Below are positions 18,641 to 27,393 of a stretch of 64,000 bases of DNA, one piece after another; the first letter of the stretch is position 1, and the number at the start of each line of letters is the position of its first letter. Where the stretch lies: the NCBI RefSeq assembly GCF_029392075.1, contig NZ_CP113929.1:2232001-2296000 (forward strand), given 5' to 3'. This DNA is from Bifidobacterium sp. ESL0704 (GTDB lineage Bacteria > Actinomycetota > Actinomycetes > Actinomycetales > Bifidobacteriaceae). The notes under the pieces are model-generated. The model was not told where the DNA came from, did not search any database, and saw only the letters and a program-made list of their open reading frames with translations. The position numbers and the translations under genes were made by a program.

Positions 18641-20188
18641 ATGACTACCGAATATCCTGTTTACACCCCGATCCGCGACCATGACGAGGAACTCGCCAAA
18701 GCCGAAGCCGGTGTCGAGACGCTCGCCCTCGAACGCGAGGATCGTTGGTATCCCAAGTTCCACATCGCTTCCAACGGCGGCTGGATCAACGACCCGAACG
18801 GTCTGTGCTACTACAAGGGCCGCTGGCACGTCTATTACCAGCTGCACCCCTACGGCACCCAGTGGGGCCCGATGCACTGGGGCCACGTCTCCAGCGTCGA
18901 CATGGTCTCTTGGCGCCGCGAGCCCATCGCCATGGCCCCCAGCCTCGAACAGGAAAAGGACGGCGTCTTCTCCGGCTCGGCGGTCATCGATGACAACGGC
19001 AAACTCAAGTTCTATTACACCGGCCACCGCTGGACCAACGGCAAGGACGATACCGACGGCCAGTGGCAGGTCCAGATGCTCGCCGAGGCCGAGGACGACG
19101 AGGCCACCAAGCTCAACAAGCGCGGCATGGTCATCGATTGCCCGCGCGAGCGCGTCGATTCCCACTTCCGCGACCCGAAGGTCTTCAAGCTCGATGGCGT
19201 CTGGCACCTGATTCACGGCGTCTCCACCGCCGACCACCGCGGCCAGATCTGGGCCTACACCAGCGACGATATGATCAACTGGAAATTCCAGAACGCGCTC
19301 TACGATGACCCGGACCCGGACGTCTTCATGCTCGAGTGCCCCGACTTCTTCCCCTTGAAGGACAAGGACGGCAATACCAAGTGGGTCATCGTCTTCTCCG
19401 CCATGGGCTCGAAAGCCAAGGGCTACATGAACCGCAACGAAAACAACGCCGGCTACATGATCGGCACCTGGAAGCCGGGTGAGGCCTTCAAACCTGAGAC
19501 CGAATTCCGCCTGCTCGATTGCGGCGCGAATTACTACGCGCCCCAGTCCTTCGAGGCCGACGGCCGCCGCATCATGTACGGCTGGATGAGCCCGTTCAGC
19601 GAAAGCGCGCCCATGCAGTCCGACGGTTGGTGCGGCCAGATGACCCTGCCGCGCGAATGCTATCTCGGCGAGGACGGCGACCTGCACACCGTGCCTGTCA
19701 CGGAAATCGACAAGCTGCGCATCAACACTTTCGACCACGTCGCCCGCCCCATCGAGGCCAATGAGGAAATGCTGATCGACGAGGATGCCGAGGCCGTGGA
19801 GATCGAGCTGGACATCAACCTGAAAGACACCACCGCCGAGCGCGCGGGCCTCAAGGTGCACGCCACTTCCGACGGCTCCTATACCTATGTCGCCTATGAC
19901 GCACAGGCCGGCACCGTGGTCGTCGACCGTCAGGCCGCGGCCCGTGGCGATCGCGGCTACCGCGCCGCCAAGCTGACCGACGCCGAACTGGCCGCCGACG
20001 AGCTCAAGCTGCGCGTCTACGTCGACCGCGGATCCGTCGAGGTCTATGTCAACGACGGCCGCCACGTGCTGAGCTCCTACAGCTACCCGTCCGAAGGCAA
20101 GCGCGCGGTCAAGCTTTCCGCCGAATCCGGCGTCCTCGCCGTCGACCGGCTCACTGTCCACGACCTCAAGAGCATCGGACTGGAGTAG
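18641..20188 (+). CDS. cscA: Beta-fructofuranosidase / sucrose-6-phosphate hydrolase (GH32)
   Basis: 515 residues, normal for bacterial GH32. Five-bladed propeller with the three signature motifs: GWINDPNG (nucleophile D51), FRDPK (transition-state stabiliser D178) and ECPD (acid/base E232). A C-terminal beta-sandwich follows from about residue 370. No signal peptide, so it acts in the cytoplasm on imported sucrose or short fructans, releasing fructose. A good ribosome site (GAAAGG) precedes the ATG. Downstream partner of the symporter; probably co-regulated by the LacI protein, although the hairpin array between them may uncouple expression. Confidence 0.93.
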   Translation: MTTEYPVYTPIRDHDEELAKAEAGVETLALEREDRWYPKFHIASNGGWINDPNGLCYYKGRWHVYYQLHPYGTQWGPMHWGHVSSVDMVSWRREPIAMAPSLEQEKDGVFSGSAVIDDNGKLKFYYTGHRWTNGKDDTDGQWQVQMLAEAEDDEATKLNKRGMVIDCPRERVDSHFRDPKVFKLDGVWHLIHGVSTADHRGQIWAYTSDDMINWKFQNALYDDPDPDVFMLECPDFFPLKDKDGNTKWVIVFSAMGSKAKGYMNRNENNAGYMIGTWKPGEAFKPETEFRLLDCGANYYAPQSFEADGRRIMYGWMSPFSESAPMQSDGWCGQMTLPRECYLGEDGDLHTVPVTEIDKLRINTFDHVARPIEANEEMLIDEDAEAVEIELDINLKDTTAERAGLKVHATSDGSYTYVAYDAQAGTVVVDRQAAARGDRGYRAAKLTDAELAADELKLRVYVDRGSVEVYVNDGRHVLSSYSYPSEGKRAVKLSAESGVLAVDRLTVHDLKSIGLE

Positions 20189-20219
20189 TCGGCACCGATA
20201 GCCAAAATCCCCATATCAT

Positions 20220-20266
20220 ATTGAGCCTGTCATCGACAACTCACGTTGATGACAGGCTCAATTTAT
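20220..20266 (+). terminator. Terminator of the GH32 gene
   Basis: Perfect 15-bp arms ATTGAGCCTGTCATC (20220-20234) and GATGACAGGCTCAAT (20248-20262), 13-nt centre, followed by TTTATC. Confidence 0.85.
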
Positions 20267-20323
20267 CGGTTCAGACGGGTTTAACGACTCCATTCAGCAA
20301 CCATAAAAAGCGCAATTAAACGA

Positions 20324-20415
20324 ATTTTCACCATCGCTACCTTGCGATTTTCACCGGCCCTACTATAGGATTTTCACCAACCCTACCTTGCGATTTTCAC
20401 CGGCTCGCATTATTG
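20324..20415. repeat. Four 23-bp iterons upstream of nrdF
   Basis: ATTTTCACC begins at 20324, 20347, 20370 and 20393, an exact 23-bp period; the intervening 14 bp also repeat (CCCTACCTTGCG-like). Located about 100 bp upstream of the NrdR boxes. Could be a regulator-binding array; no known factor is assigned. Confidence 0.75.
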
Positions 20416-20511
20416 AATAGTCATTGAACCGGCATGCAACCGACAACCGTCTCTGTTAGCTACATCACAGCGATATCCCGCGTGCCGTCCTGCGAAGCCA
20501 TGTCCTACCGA

Positions 20512-20558
20512 CTACTATATTTAGCGGTATCGCATTGCCCAATCACTAGATGTAGTGT
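20512..20558 (+). promoter_or_regulatory. Tandem NrdR boxes upstream of nrdF
   Basis: Box 1 at 20512-20527 (CTACTATATTTAGCGG) and box 2 at 20543-20558 (TCACTAGATGTAGTGT) match the known NrdR consensus ACACTATATATAGTGT at about 11 and 13 of 16 positions. They are exactly 31 bp apart, the three-turn spacing typical of NrdR box pairs. They imply repression of nrdF by NrdR when dATP is plentiful. Confidence 0.75.
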
Positions 20559-20702
20559 TGCCGGTGTTGGAAACCAATCGCTCTATGTCAATGGAATACG
20601 GGAGAATGAAACGTCTCAAACGTATTCGCGAGCAGCTTGCCCAAGCGCAACGCGGGTACCGGAAAACTCGAATACAGAACGGCATAAAAGTAAGGAACAC
20701 TC

Positions 20703-21755
20703 ATGACAAACGAGGTCAAACTCGCCGATGACAAGATGATGGCCGATTCGCTGACACCTCCGCAGTGGTCGACGGCCTTCGCCAAGGGCGCGGATCCGAA
20801 CTCCATGCGCATCCGCCCGGTCAACTGGAACAACATCCAGGACGACAAGGACCTCGAGGTGTGGAACCGCCTCATTGCCAACTTCTGGCTGCCCGAAAAG
20901 GTGCCGCTCTCGAACGACATCCCGACCTGGCGCTCCATGACCGAGCACGAACGCACCACCACGGTCCGCGTCTTCGCCGGCCTCACCACGCTCGACACCG
21001 AACAGGCCACCGTCGGCGAACTCGTCCAGATCCCCGACGCGCTGACCGAGCACGAGCAGGCCATCTACACCAACATCGCCTTCATGCAGTCGGTGCACGC
21101 CCGCTCCTACTCCTCCATCTTCTCCACGCTGTGCTCCTCCGAGCAGATCGACGAAGCCTACCGCTGGGCCGTGGGCAACGACCTCGTGCAGGAGCGCGTG
21201 CGCATCGTCATGGAGCAGTACCAGTCCGAGGACCCGCTGAAGCGCAAGGTCGCGGCGGTTATGCTCTCCTCGCTGCTGCTGTACGCGGGCTTCTACCTGC
21301 CGCTCTACTTCTCCAGCCGCGCCAAGCTGATGAACACCGCCGACATGATCCGCCTGATCCTGCGCGACAAGGCCATCCACGGCTACTATTCCGGCTACAA
21401 GTACCAGCGCCACCTCGAGCACCGCACCGCGGCCGACCAGGAAATGCTCAAGAAGTACACCGACGATCTCTTGAACCAGCTTTACGACCTCGAGGTCAAG
21501 TACTCCGACCAGGTCTACGAAGGCTTCGATTTCATCGACGACGTGCAGGCATTCGTTCGCTACAACGCCAACAAGACGCTGATGAACCTCGGTTACGAGG
21601 CCAAGTTCAGCGCCGCCGAGACCAAGGTAAGCCCCGAGATCATCGCCGCGCTCTCGCCGTCCGCCGACGAGAACCACGACTTCTTCTCCGGCTCCGGCTC
21701 CTCCTACGTCATCGGCAACGCCGAGGCCACTGACGATGAGGACTGGGACTTCTAA
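20703..21755 (+). CDS. nrdF: Ribonucleotide reductase radical subunit NrdF, class Ie (QSK variant, metal-free type)
   Basis: 350 residues, full-length class Ib-like R2. The three glutamates that bind the dinuclear metal site in ordinary NrdF are all replaced: FMQSVHARSY has Q129 (normally E), VMLSSLLLYAGFY has S189 (normally E), and ILRDKAIHGYY has K223 (normally E). D98, H132 and H226 and the radical tyrosine position Y136 remain. This Q-S-K set defines the class Ie subunits known to use a metal-free DOPA radical made with NrdI and superoxide. It would supply the radical to NrdE for making deoxyribonucleotides. The ribosome site AAGGAAC precedes the ATG. No nrdE, nrdH or nrdI is adjacent. 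Two NrdR boxes lie upstream. Confidence 0.95.
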   Translation: MTNEVKLADDKMMADSLTPPQWSTAFAKGADPNSMRIRPVNWNNIQDDKDLEVWNRLIANFWLPEKVPLSNDIPTWRSMTEHERTTTVRVFAGLTTLDTEQATVGELVQIPDALTEHEQAIYTNIAFMQSVHARSYSSIFSTLCSSEQIDEAYRWAVGNDLVQERVRIVMEQYQSEDPLKRKVAAVMLSSLLLYAGFYLPLYFSSRAKLMNTADMIRLILRDKAIHGYYSGYKYQRHLEHRTAADQEMLKKYTDDLLNQLYDLEVKYSDQVYEGFDFIDDVQAFVRYNANKTLMNLGYEAKFSAAETKVSPEIIAALSPSADENHDFFSGSGSSYVIGNAEATDDEDWDF

Positions 21756-21771
21756 GTAAAGATTCCGGTTG

Positions 21772-21840
21772 CAAAAGTCGACAGATAGAAGAATTGAATG
21801 GCGGATTATCGCCAAACCGTTCTCTATCTGTCGACTTTTG
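21772..21840. repeat. Large hairpin after nrdF (66-bp hairpin family)
   Basis: Perfect 18-bp outer arms CAAAAGTCGACAGATAGA and its complement at 21823-21840, with an inner GGCG...CGCC stem. The outer right arm ends in TTTTG, so it may end the nrdF transcript. It is a diverged relative of the 66-bp hairpins at 21879 and 39248. Confidence 0.75.
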
Positions 21841-21878
21841 TAACTGCGGTTTCCATCCACCCGACTTCAGACGCGCAT

Positions 21879-21944
21879 AGGTCGGCAGATACAATACAGG
21901 AATCGGCGGAAAATAGCCGTTCTTGATTTTGCATCTGCCGACCT
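21879..21944. repeat. 66-bp hairpin element
   Basis: Perfect 12-bp outer arms AGGTCGGCAGAT / ATCTGCCGACCT with an inner CGGC...GCCG stem. Same length and alignable with 39248-39313, 17 kb away. Confidence 0.75.
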
Positions 21945-22043
21945 TTGCGCATCGTAAGGCGCCCATATGTCCGTCCATGAGACTCAGCGCACCTTGGCGC
22001 TGTCGGCTCTTTCCGCCCGTCCGCCCGTCCGCCCTGCCAACCG

Positions 22044-22195
22044 GTTCTGGTACAAAGTGGTCAAGTTCTGGTACAAAGTGGTCAATCATACGATTTTGTG
22101 GTCATTAACACCGCCGAAAATGACCACTCTGTCGCAGTATTGACCACTTTATTGCAGTACCGACCACTCTGTCGCAGCAGTGACCACTTTTACCA
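22044..22195. repeat. Block of seven GTGGTCA sites in direct and inverted order
   Basis: A 21-bp sequence (GTTCTGGTACAAAGTGGTCA A) is repeated exactly at 22044 and 22065. A third GTGGTCA follows at about 22099, then four TGACCAC/CGACCAC copies in inverted order up to 22192, two of them preceded by CTGTCGCAG-type spacers. Direct and inverted halves could pair into one large hairpin or hold several protein dimers. Confidence 0.7.
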
Positions 22196-22351
22196 GCAGA
22201 GTTGCGAATCCCAATAATCGCAGTCCGCCAAGCACCGTTTTGTTTCCCATTACCCGGCATATCGGCTATAATGGAAGGTAATAGGGTACATACATCGGTG
22301 TGCATGCAGTGAATTGGGCATAACCCTTCAGTTTGTACCAATACTAGGATT

Positions 22352-23794
22352 ATGAAAGTACACATGTTGAAGACGTCAAAGGCAACCAAGGCAACCAGGC
22401 GAGGCACGATACCGGCCGCATTCGCGGCAGTGGTGCTGATGCTGGCTTCGCTGCTGCTGCCACAGACCGCGACGTTCGCCACCTCGGCCTCGCCGCAAGA
22501 CGACACATGCGTCATCGGCGCCAGCACTATCGCCGAATGCTTCCCCGATTCCCTGCTGGCCTCTTCAGTGGCAAACGCGGCCAGCGATGGCGGGCATAAC
22601 GTCACCACCTCCAGCCCTTTCACAGCAGACATCGTCAAGCGCGTCGTCAACCTCGACATCGCCTTCAACGGCTTGACGAGCCTCTCGGGAATCGAGCATC
22701 TCACCAATCTGACCTCGCTGTTCATACCCTCAAGCCAGCTTCGGGACCTGACCCCTCTCAAGGGCTTGCACAAACTCGCCAATCTCACCATCGACAACAG
22801 CCCCAACATCCGCCTTGCCGACATTGCCGGCCTCTACCCCGTGGAAACGCTCAGCCTTTCCAACGACAATATCGACAGCGACTCGAGGGCGCTGCCGAAT
22901 CTTTCCCAATTATTCAATCTCTATAGCTTGGATCTCAGCAACAACGCCATCAGCGACATCACCCCGCTGAGTGGGCTCAGGCAGTTGATGACGCTGAATA
23001 TGGCCGATAACGACCTCAGCGACATCAGCGTGCTGAGCGGCCTCAAGCAGCTGTACCGTATGAATCTTTCCAACGACGATGCTGTAGCAAACGGTCACGG
23101 CAACGCCATCAGCGACCTCACCCCGCTGGGTGACCTCCCTCTGTTAGTGGAGTTCAGCATCATCAACCAGCGCGCCGCTACTACCAGCAACACTGCCGGC
23201 ACCGTGAGCCTGCCGACGGCCAAATCGACGGACGGCACTTTCATCGCGCCGCAGGCCGGCAGCATACAGCCCAATACCGGCTCTTACAATCCGTCTACCG
23301 GGCAGGTGACATGGGCCGGGCTGAAGCTCGGAGACAAAGCGTCGTTCTCGGTGTTCGCCAAGGATTTCCCTAACTGCCCCAAGGGCTGCACGGTCTACAG
23401 CGGCACGATTTCCACGACCATCACCCAGCCTACCGAAACCGAAAGCCTGGCCCCCAACCTGAACAAAAAGGCCATTGACCCGGTTCCCGACCCCGAGAAG
23501 CCGAAAGAGCCGCACCGTCCTTCCCACAAGCCGACCACGCCGACGGACCCTACACCGGATCCGGATCCAGATCCCGACCCCACTCCAGTGCCCACGGATA
23601 ATTCTTCGCAATCAGACACGTCGAAGCAATCTCGAAAAAGGAACGGCCGGACCCGTGCAGCGTCCGAGCAGCAACGTCCACGCGGCTCGATATCGAAGAC
23701 CGGGGCCGCAGTAGCGACGGTGGCCATAGCAGCGATTGCGCTTGCAGGTCTCGGCATTGCCGCCTATACCTTGGCCCGACGCCACAGACATTGA
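22352..23794 (+). CDS. Internalin-like LRR surface protein without B repeats
   Basis: 480 residues. Signal peptide (about 1-45; AAVVLMLASLLLPQTATFA), then the two-cysteine cap [16 protein letters not shown] (about 52-67), about seven 22-residue LRRs (e.g. LYSLDLSNNAISDITPLSG), and a C-cap domain with the TGSYNPSTGQVTWAGLKLGD pattern shared with its paralogues. A Pro/Asp-rich wall-spanning linker (DPTPDPDPDPDPTPVP) leads to ISKTG, a hydrophobic helix and the tail ARRHRH. Likely covalently attached to the wall and involved in adhesion. It is the shortest family member here and has no B repeats. Confidence 0.88.
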   Translation: MKVHMLKTSKATKATRRGTIPAAFAAVVLMLASLLLPQTATFATSASPQDDTCVIGASTIAECFPDSLLASSVANAASDGGHNVTTSSPFTADIVKRVVNLDIAFNGLTSLSGIEHLTNLTSLFIPSSQLRDLTPLKGLHKLANLTIDNSPNIRLADIAGLYPVETLSLSNDNIDSDSRALPNLSQLFNLYSLDLSNNAISDITPLSGLRQLMTLNMADNDLSDISVLSGLKQLYRMNLSNDDAVANGHGNAISDLTPLGDLPLLVEFSIINQRAATTSNTAGTVSLPTAKSTDGTFIAPQAGSIQPNTGSYNPSTGQVTWAGLKLGDKASFSVFAKDFPNCPKGCTVYSGTISTTITQPTETESLAPNLNKKAIDPVPDPEKPKEPHRPSHKPTTPTDPTPDPDPDPDPTPVPTDNSSQSDTSKQSRKRNGRTRAASEQQRPRGSISKTGAAVATVAIAAIALAGLGIAAYTLARRHRH

Positions 23795-24147
23795 ATGCAG
23801 TAGTGTCTGTTGCCGGTTTGCTGCAGCGTTAGCAAGCATCGTTGGCTGGCATCGTAAGCAAGTATCATTAACCGGCGCCGTTAAACCGGCACCGTTGGCA
23901 GGTACCTTGAGGTGGCATCATTAGTCGGCATCATTGCCGCGTATTCGGCGTCTTCGATACCGTCTTCGGCATTGTCACGTATTAAATATCTTTGCCATCA
24001 GCTTCGGCATCATTGCCCGTACTCGGTATCATCTTCGATATCGCCTTCAGTACCATCTTCGGCGCAACGTCGCATCGACCGAATTCGTCACAGGTATGCC
24101 TGACAGCACTGATAACGCCTATTCACCAGTGCAACCAAGCAACAGCG
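23795..24147. repeat. Degenerate GGCATCATT / CTTCGGC repeats between convergent genes
   Basis: No gene. The stretch is composed of imperfect GGCATCATTG, CACCGTTGGC and CTTCGGCATC units at 10-20 bp intervals, between the LRR gene and the convergent pilus operon. Confidence 0.5.
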
Positions 24148-25185
24148 TCAACGCCCGGCCCTAATGCCGTGCGAACCTTGCTTTACCTGGCGTGCACGAT
24201 GATTTTTGACGATGGCAGCGGACGCCAGCCCCATGACCGTCAGAGCCAATCCCGTCGCAACCCCGGCAATGGTGCCCATAACGTGCTTGCCGAAATCATC
24301 CGGATAGGAGGTATCCAACGAATAATCCCTCACTCCGGAAACTAGCAAACGGTGATCGTTGACCCCGTAGGGGGTGCAGGTCATCAGCGTGACCCTGTCG
24401 ACGCCGGGCTCGATTTTGAGCTTGCTTTCGTCATCTGGCTTGATGACATTGATGCGGTCGACCCTATAGCCCATCTTTCTGCCGGCTACGTTGAGGTAAA
24501 ACACGTCTTTTTTGTTCATCTCGTCAAGTCGGGTGAACATCATCGCCGTGGTCATGCCAGTGTGCGCGGCAATGACGGCATGGGTCGAGGGACCGCCCAC
24601 GGGCAGGGAGCTACCATACAGATGCCCTGCACCGATATCAAGAGTGCTCATTGCAGTGCCGTGATAGATACGTAAATCAACGTGGATTTTGGGGACAATG
24701 ACCGTGCCCATGATGCCGCTATCATAATGCAACAGACTCATATAACGCTTGTCGCCCATTGCGACCGAGTCTTCTTTGGCCTGCTTGCGCGCCACCGCCG
24801 GATCGCTGGAAGTATCCGGATCAAGGGAACCCATCACCGGCTGACCGTAGGTGGCAAGGTCACGATTGTATTGTTCGGCCTGCGCCAAAATCTCGCGGCC
24901 ATGCGGGTCTTTGGCCATGTGCCGAGAAAGCTCATCACTGGCTTTCGCCTGTTGAAATGACGTCACGCCTCGCGCGGCGAACGGATAGCCGACAATGACG
25001 ACACCGACCAGCAGCAACAGCACCGCGATCGTTTTCATGCCAGCAAGCAGCCAATCCACCGATTTCGAACCGTTGCCTTGCGGCTGGGCGTTCCCCCGAA
25101 TCAACGAGGAAAAAGACGAGGCCATGCCTCCTCGATCGACATTGCCAACCCTACCATTCAGTTGGTTATCGACCTTCGGACGCAT
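24148..25185 (-). CDS. srtC: Class C sortase (pilus polymerase)
   Basis: 345 residues. N-terminal membrane helix (about 52-70), catalytic domain with H208 (AAHTG), C270 (TLMTCTPYG) and R279 (DHRLLVSG), and a C-terminal membrane helix (about 303-323), the usual topology of class C sortases. A DP-containing segment before the core (LDPDTSSDP, about 121-129) may be the lid. It links pilin subunits through their LPxTG motif. It is the last gene of the pilus operon, 44 bp after the pilin. The start is not certain: GGAG lies about 13 bp upstream, and MASS at residue 21 is an alternative. Confidence 0.92.
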   Translation of the reverse strand: MRPKVDNQLNGRVGNVDRGGMASSFSSLIRGNAQPQGNGSKSVDWLLAGMKTIAVLLLLVGVVIVGYPFAARGVTSFQQAKASDELSRHMAKDPHGREILAQAEQYNRDLATYGQPVMGSLDPDTSSDPAVARKQAKEDSVAMGDKRYMSLLHYDSGIMGTVIVPKIHVDLRIYHGTAMSTLDIGAGHLYGSSLPVGGPSTHAVIAAHTGMTTAMMFTRLDEMNKKDVFYLNVAGRKMGYRVDRINVIKPDDESKLKIEPGVDRVTLMTCTPYGVNDHRLLVSGVRDYSLDTSYPDDFGKHVMGTIAGVATGLALTVMGLASAAIVKNHRARQVKQGSHGIRAGR

Positions 25186-25229
25186 GGCCTCATATCTCCA
25201 ATTAATTCATTAATTGTGGTCAGTACACG

Positions 25230-27221
25230 TTACCGTGCCATCGTACCTTGCGCACGCGAACGCTGGACATGACGGATGCCGAAGTACAGCGCCAACGCGA
25301 TAGCGATCAGCAAAGCACCCAACACCACGCGCATCACGATGCCCACCATACCAGTTGCCGGCAGCTCGGTAAGTGACTTGATATTCAGCACGTGAAGCTT
25401 ATTGGAATTATTATCTACAGCGCCAGGCGTGGTCACCAATCCGTAGTCATCGCCAGTCACTGTATAGGTGTACTTAGCCTGATCAGGGTGATTGTCCTTA
25501 TCAGGAACCGTGTGTTTCACCTCAACAGTGAACTTGAAACCAGCAGGAATCATGTATCCTTTAGGAGTTTCCCTCTCGACAAAGGTATATTTCCCATCGG
25601 CAAGACCATTAATCACGAATGATTTGCCGTCAGAAGTAACGATATTATCAACTCCTGTTTTGCCACCAAGCAATGGCTCATGATAATAATCCGTTGTACC
25701 GTTGCTTTTGCCAGTGTCTTTAACGAATAACAACGCGTTGCCCTGTTCTGTGTCGCCTTTATAAACTTGGAACTTGACACCGCCCAGCTGCGCACCGATA
25801 TCATTCGATATCTTGTCCACTTTAATGGAACCCGAGAAGAAATAAACATGGTTACGAGGAGTGCGAACCCAGTTGCAGCAGTCTCCAGTTCCATACATAC
25901 TGTAAACCGTGTTTTTATTGCCATTTCCATCCAGTTCGGCATCTTCATTGAGCACTACTGAGTAATCGATTGTGACTGTCTTCCCGCCTGCTGACCAATC
26001 CTTCTGAGCGATTTTGTTGTTGATATATTTCGACAAATCAAAGACGAGCGTTGCCTGCTTTATTGGATCGCCAGTAAAATCCGTCGAAGTCGGGCTAACA
26101 TCATCACCACAAATCTTTGGCTCATTAGGCTCGGTGTCTCCCTGTTGTGCAGAACAGCTAGCAGATTTGTTGGAATTAGAAGCCTGGCTGGCAGAGCTGG
26201 CCGAGGCGGCAGGGCTAGCGGGGGTGGAGGAGGTGGGGGAGGAAGGTTTATATGCCTTCAACAAGTAGTCCGCACCTGGACCTTCCTGAAGAGGGACGCC
26301 TCCGACTTTCACAGTGAACTTAGAAGCGTCAGGATAATAAGTCAAACTAGGAGACAGAATATCCACAATCCAGAAATGGAAAGAGTCGGGAGCACCTGTA
26401 TAACCTGTATAAATAGGTATCTCACTACTAATAGTGTAATGGACATAATCGCCAATATTGTAGCTTGTTTGTTCCACTTTCTTATCGGTCTTAATGTCGG
26501 GAGCCTTGACATTAATCTCCGATGAACCGGAACCCGGAATTCCCTTCACCTCAGTACTAACAAGCATAGGAATAGACTCCGGCTTCTTCTCTACATTTGA
26601 AGTATCTACTCCATCAGCGGTAGTAGTTACATCGAGGATTAGATAAATACCGTTGGGAATATTGAACGTTACATCTGTGGCCTGGTCGCCTCCAACCACT
26701 TGAATGGTCTTTGGATCTGTATCTAACTCACTCTTTATCACCTTGTCAAGAGTTACAGCATTCTGGCCATCCGGCGGAACCTTCGTATTGAGAAGTTCCG
26801 TCACGAAATCACGCACTTCTCCGGTATATTGCCCTGTCAGTTCCTTACCTTTGTCTGAAGCCAGCCCCCACTGCGTGGCAAGCCACGCCATAGGATCAGC
26901 CTCATTCACGGTTTTGCCCGGAGCGGCTGTTGCCTTCGCTGCCGAGACAATAGCCGCTTTGAGATCAGCATTATCGCGAATGGTAGAAACGCCATATTTG
27001 CCCTCCGCGCTATTCACCCCGACATAGTCAGCGAGTTTCAAAGCCCTAAACTTGTGACCACCAATCGCCTCTTTTTTGCCCTTAAGTTTGAGAGCCACAA
27101 TCGGCTGAGGCCCTGGCAGTTCAGTCGCCGAAGCGCTCACGGCACCGGCGGCCATGGTGGCGACGCCGACCACGCATGCAATCGCAGAAGCGAACAATCG
27201 CCTCATCTTTGTTTTTTTCAT
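25230..27221 (-). CDS. fimA: Major pilin (FimA-like shaft subunit)
   Basis: 663 residues. Signal peptide (RLFASAIACVVGVATMAAGA), several Ig-like CnaB-type domains expected to carry isopeptide bonds, the E-box YTFVERETPKGY near the C-terminus, then LPATG, a membrane helix and a basic tail (RHVQRSRAQ). A typical pilin-motif YPK lysine is not obvious. A Ser/Ala-rich insert (about 26130-26270; ASPAASASSASQASNSNKSA) with nearby cysteines interrupts one domain. The central part (25400-26900) is visibly more AT-rich than the flanks. Ribosome site AAAGGGA. Polymerised by the adjacent sortase into the pilus shaft. Confidence 0.9.
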   Translation of the reverse strand: MKKTKMRRLFASAIACVVGVATMAAGAVSASATELPGPQPIVALKLKGKKEAIGGHKFRALKLADYVGVNSAEGKYGVSTIRDNADLKAAIVSAAKATAAPGKTVNEADPMAWLATQWGLASDKGKELTGQYTGEVRDFVTELLNTKVPPDGQNAVTLDKVIKSELDTDPKTIQVVGGDQATDVTFNIPNGIYLILDVTTTADGVDTSNVEKKPESIPMLVSTEVKGIPGSGSSEINVKAPDIKTDKKVEQTSYNIGDYVHYTISSEIPIYTGYTGAPDSFHFWIVDILSPSLTYYPDASKFTVKVGGVPLQEGPGADYLLKAYKPSSPTSSTPASPAASASSASQASNSNKSASCSAQQGDTEPNEPKICGDDVSPTSTDFTGDPIKQATLVFDLSKYINNKIAQKDWSAGGKTVTIDYSVVLNEDAELDGNGNKNTVYSMYGTGDCCNWVRTPRNHVYFFSGSIKVDKISNDIGAQLGGVKFQVYKGDTEQGNALLFVKDTGKSNGTTDYYHEPLLGGKTGVDNIVTSDGKSFVINGLADGKYTFVERETPKGYMIPAGFKFTVEVKHTVPDKDNHPDQAKYTYTVTGDDYGLVTTPGAVDNNSNKLHVLNIKSLTELPATGMVGIVMRVVLGALLIAIALALYFGIRHVQRSRAQGTMAR

Positions 27222-27393
27222 TGTGTTTCCCTTTCATATCTCTTATTTGAGAGTTTTGGAAATATTGTTTTACGAGGCCGAAACCGGGCACGCGTTCCAT
27301 TGCGCACCGAGGTCCGAGCCGTTCATGAACGTTTACGGCACAGCGGCCTGTCCATGGATACAAGCGATTAGTTTCCGAACGTTTACCAACATC

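Larger units (their letters stand above)
21756..22351. other. Intergenic region with two large hairpins and GTGGTCA repeats
   Basis: No gene seen between nrdF and the LRR gene. Holds hairpins at 21772-21840 and 21879-21944 and a repeat block at 22044-22195 (separate entries). A TATAAT at 22267-22272 is a likely -10 for the LRR gene, without a clear -35. Confidence 0.6.

Noticed and set aside
20606..20728. Possible 39-residue leader peptide (MKRLKRIREQLAQAQ) overlapping the nrdF start
   Set aside because: GGGAG is too close to its ATG, it overlaps nrdF out of frame, and no attenuator structure follows. Weak evidence only.
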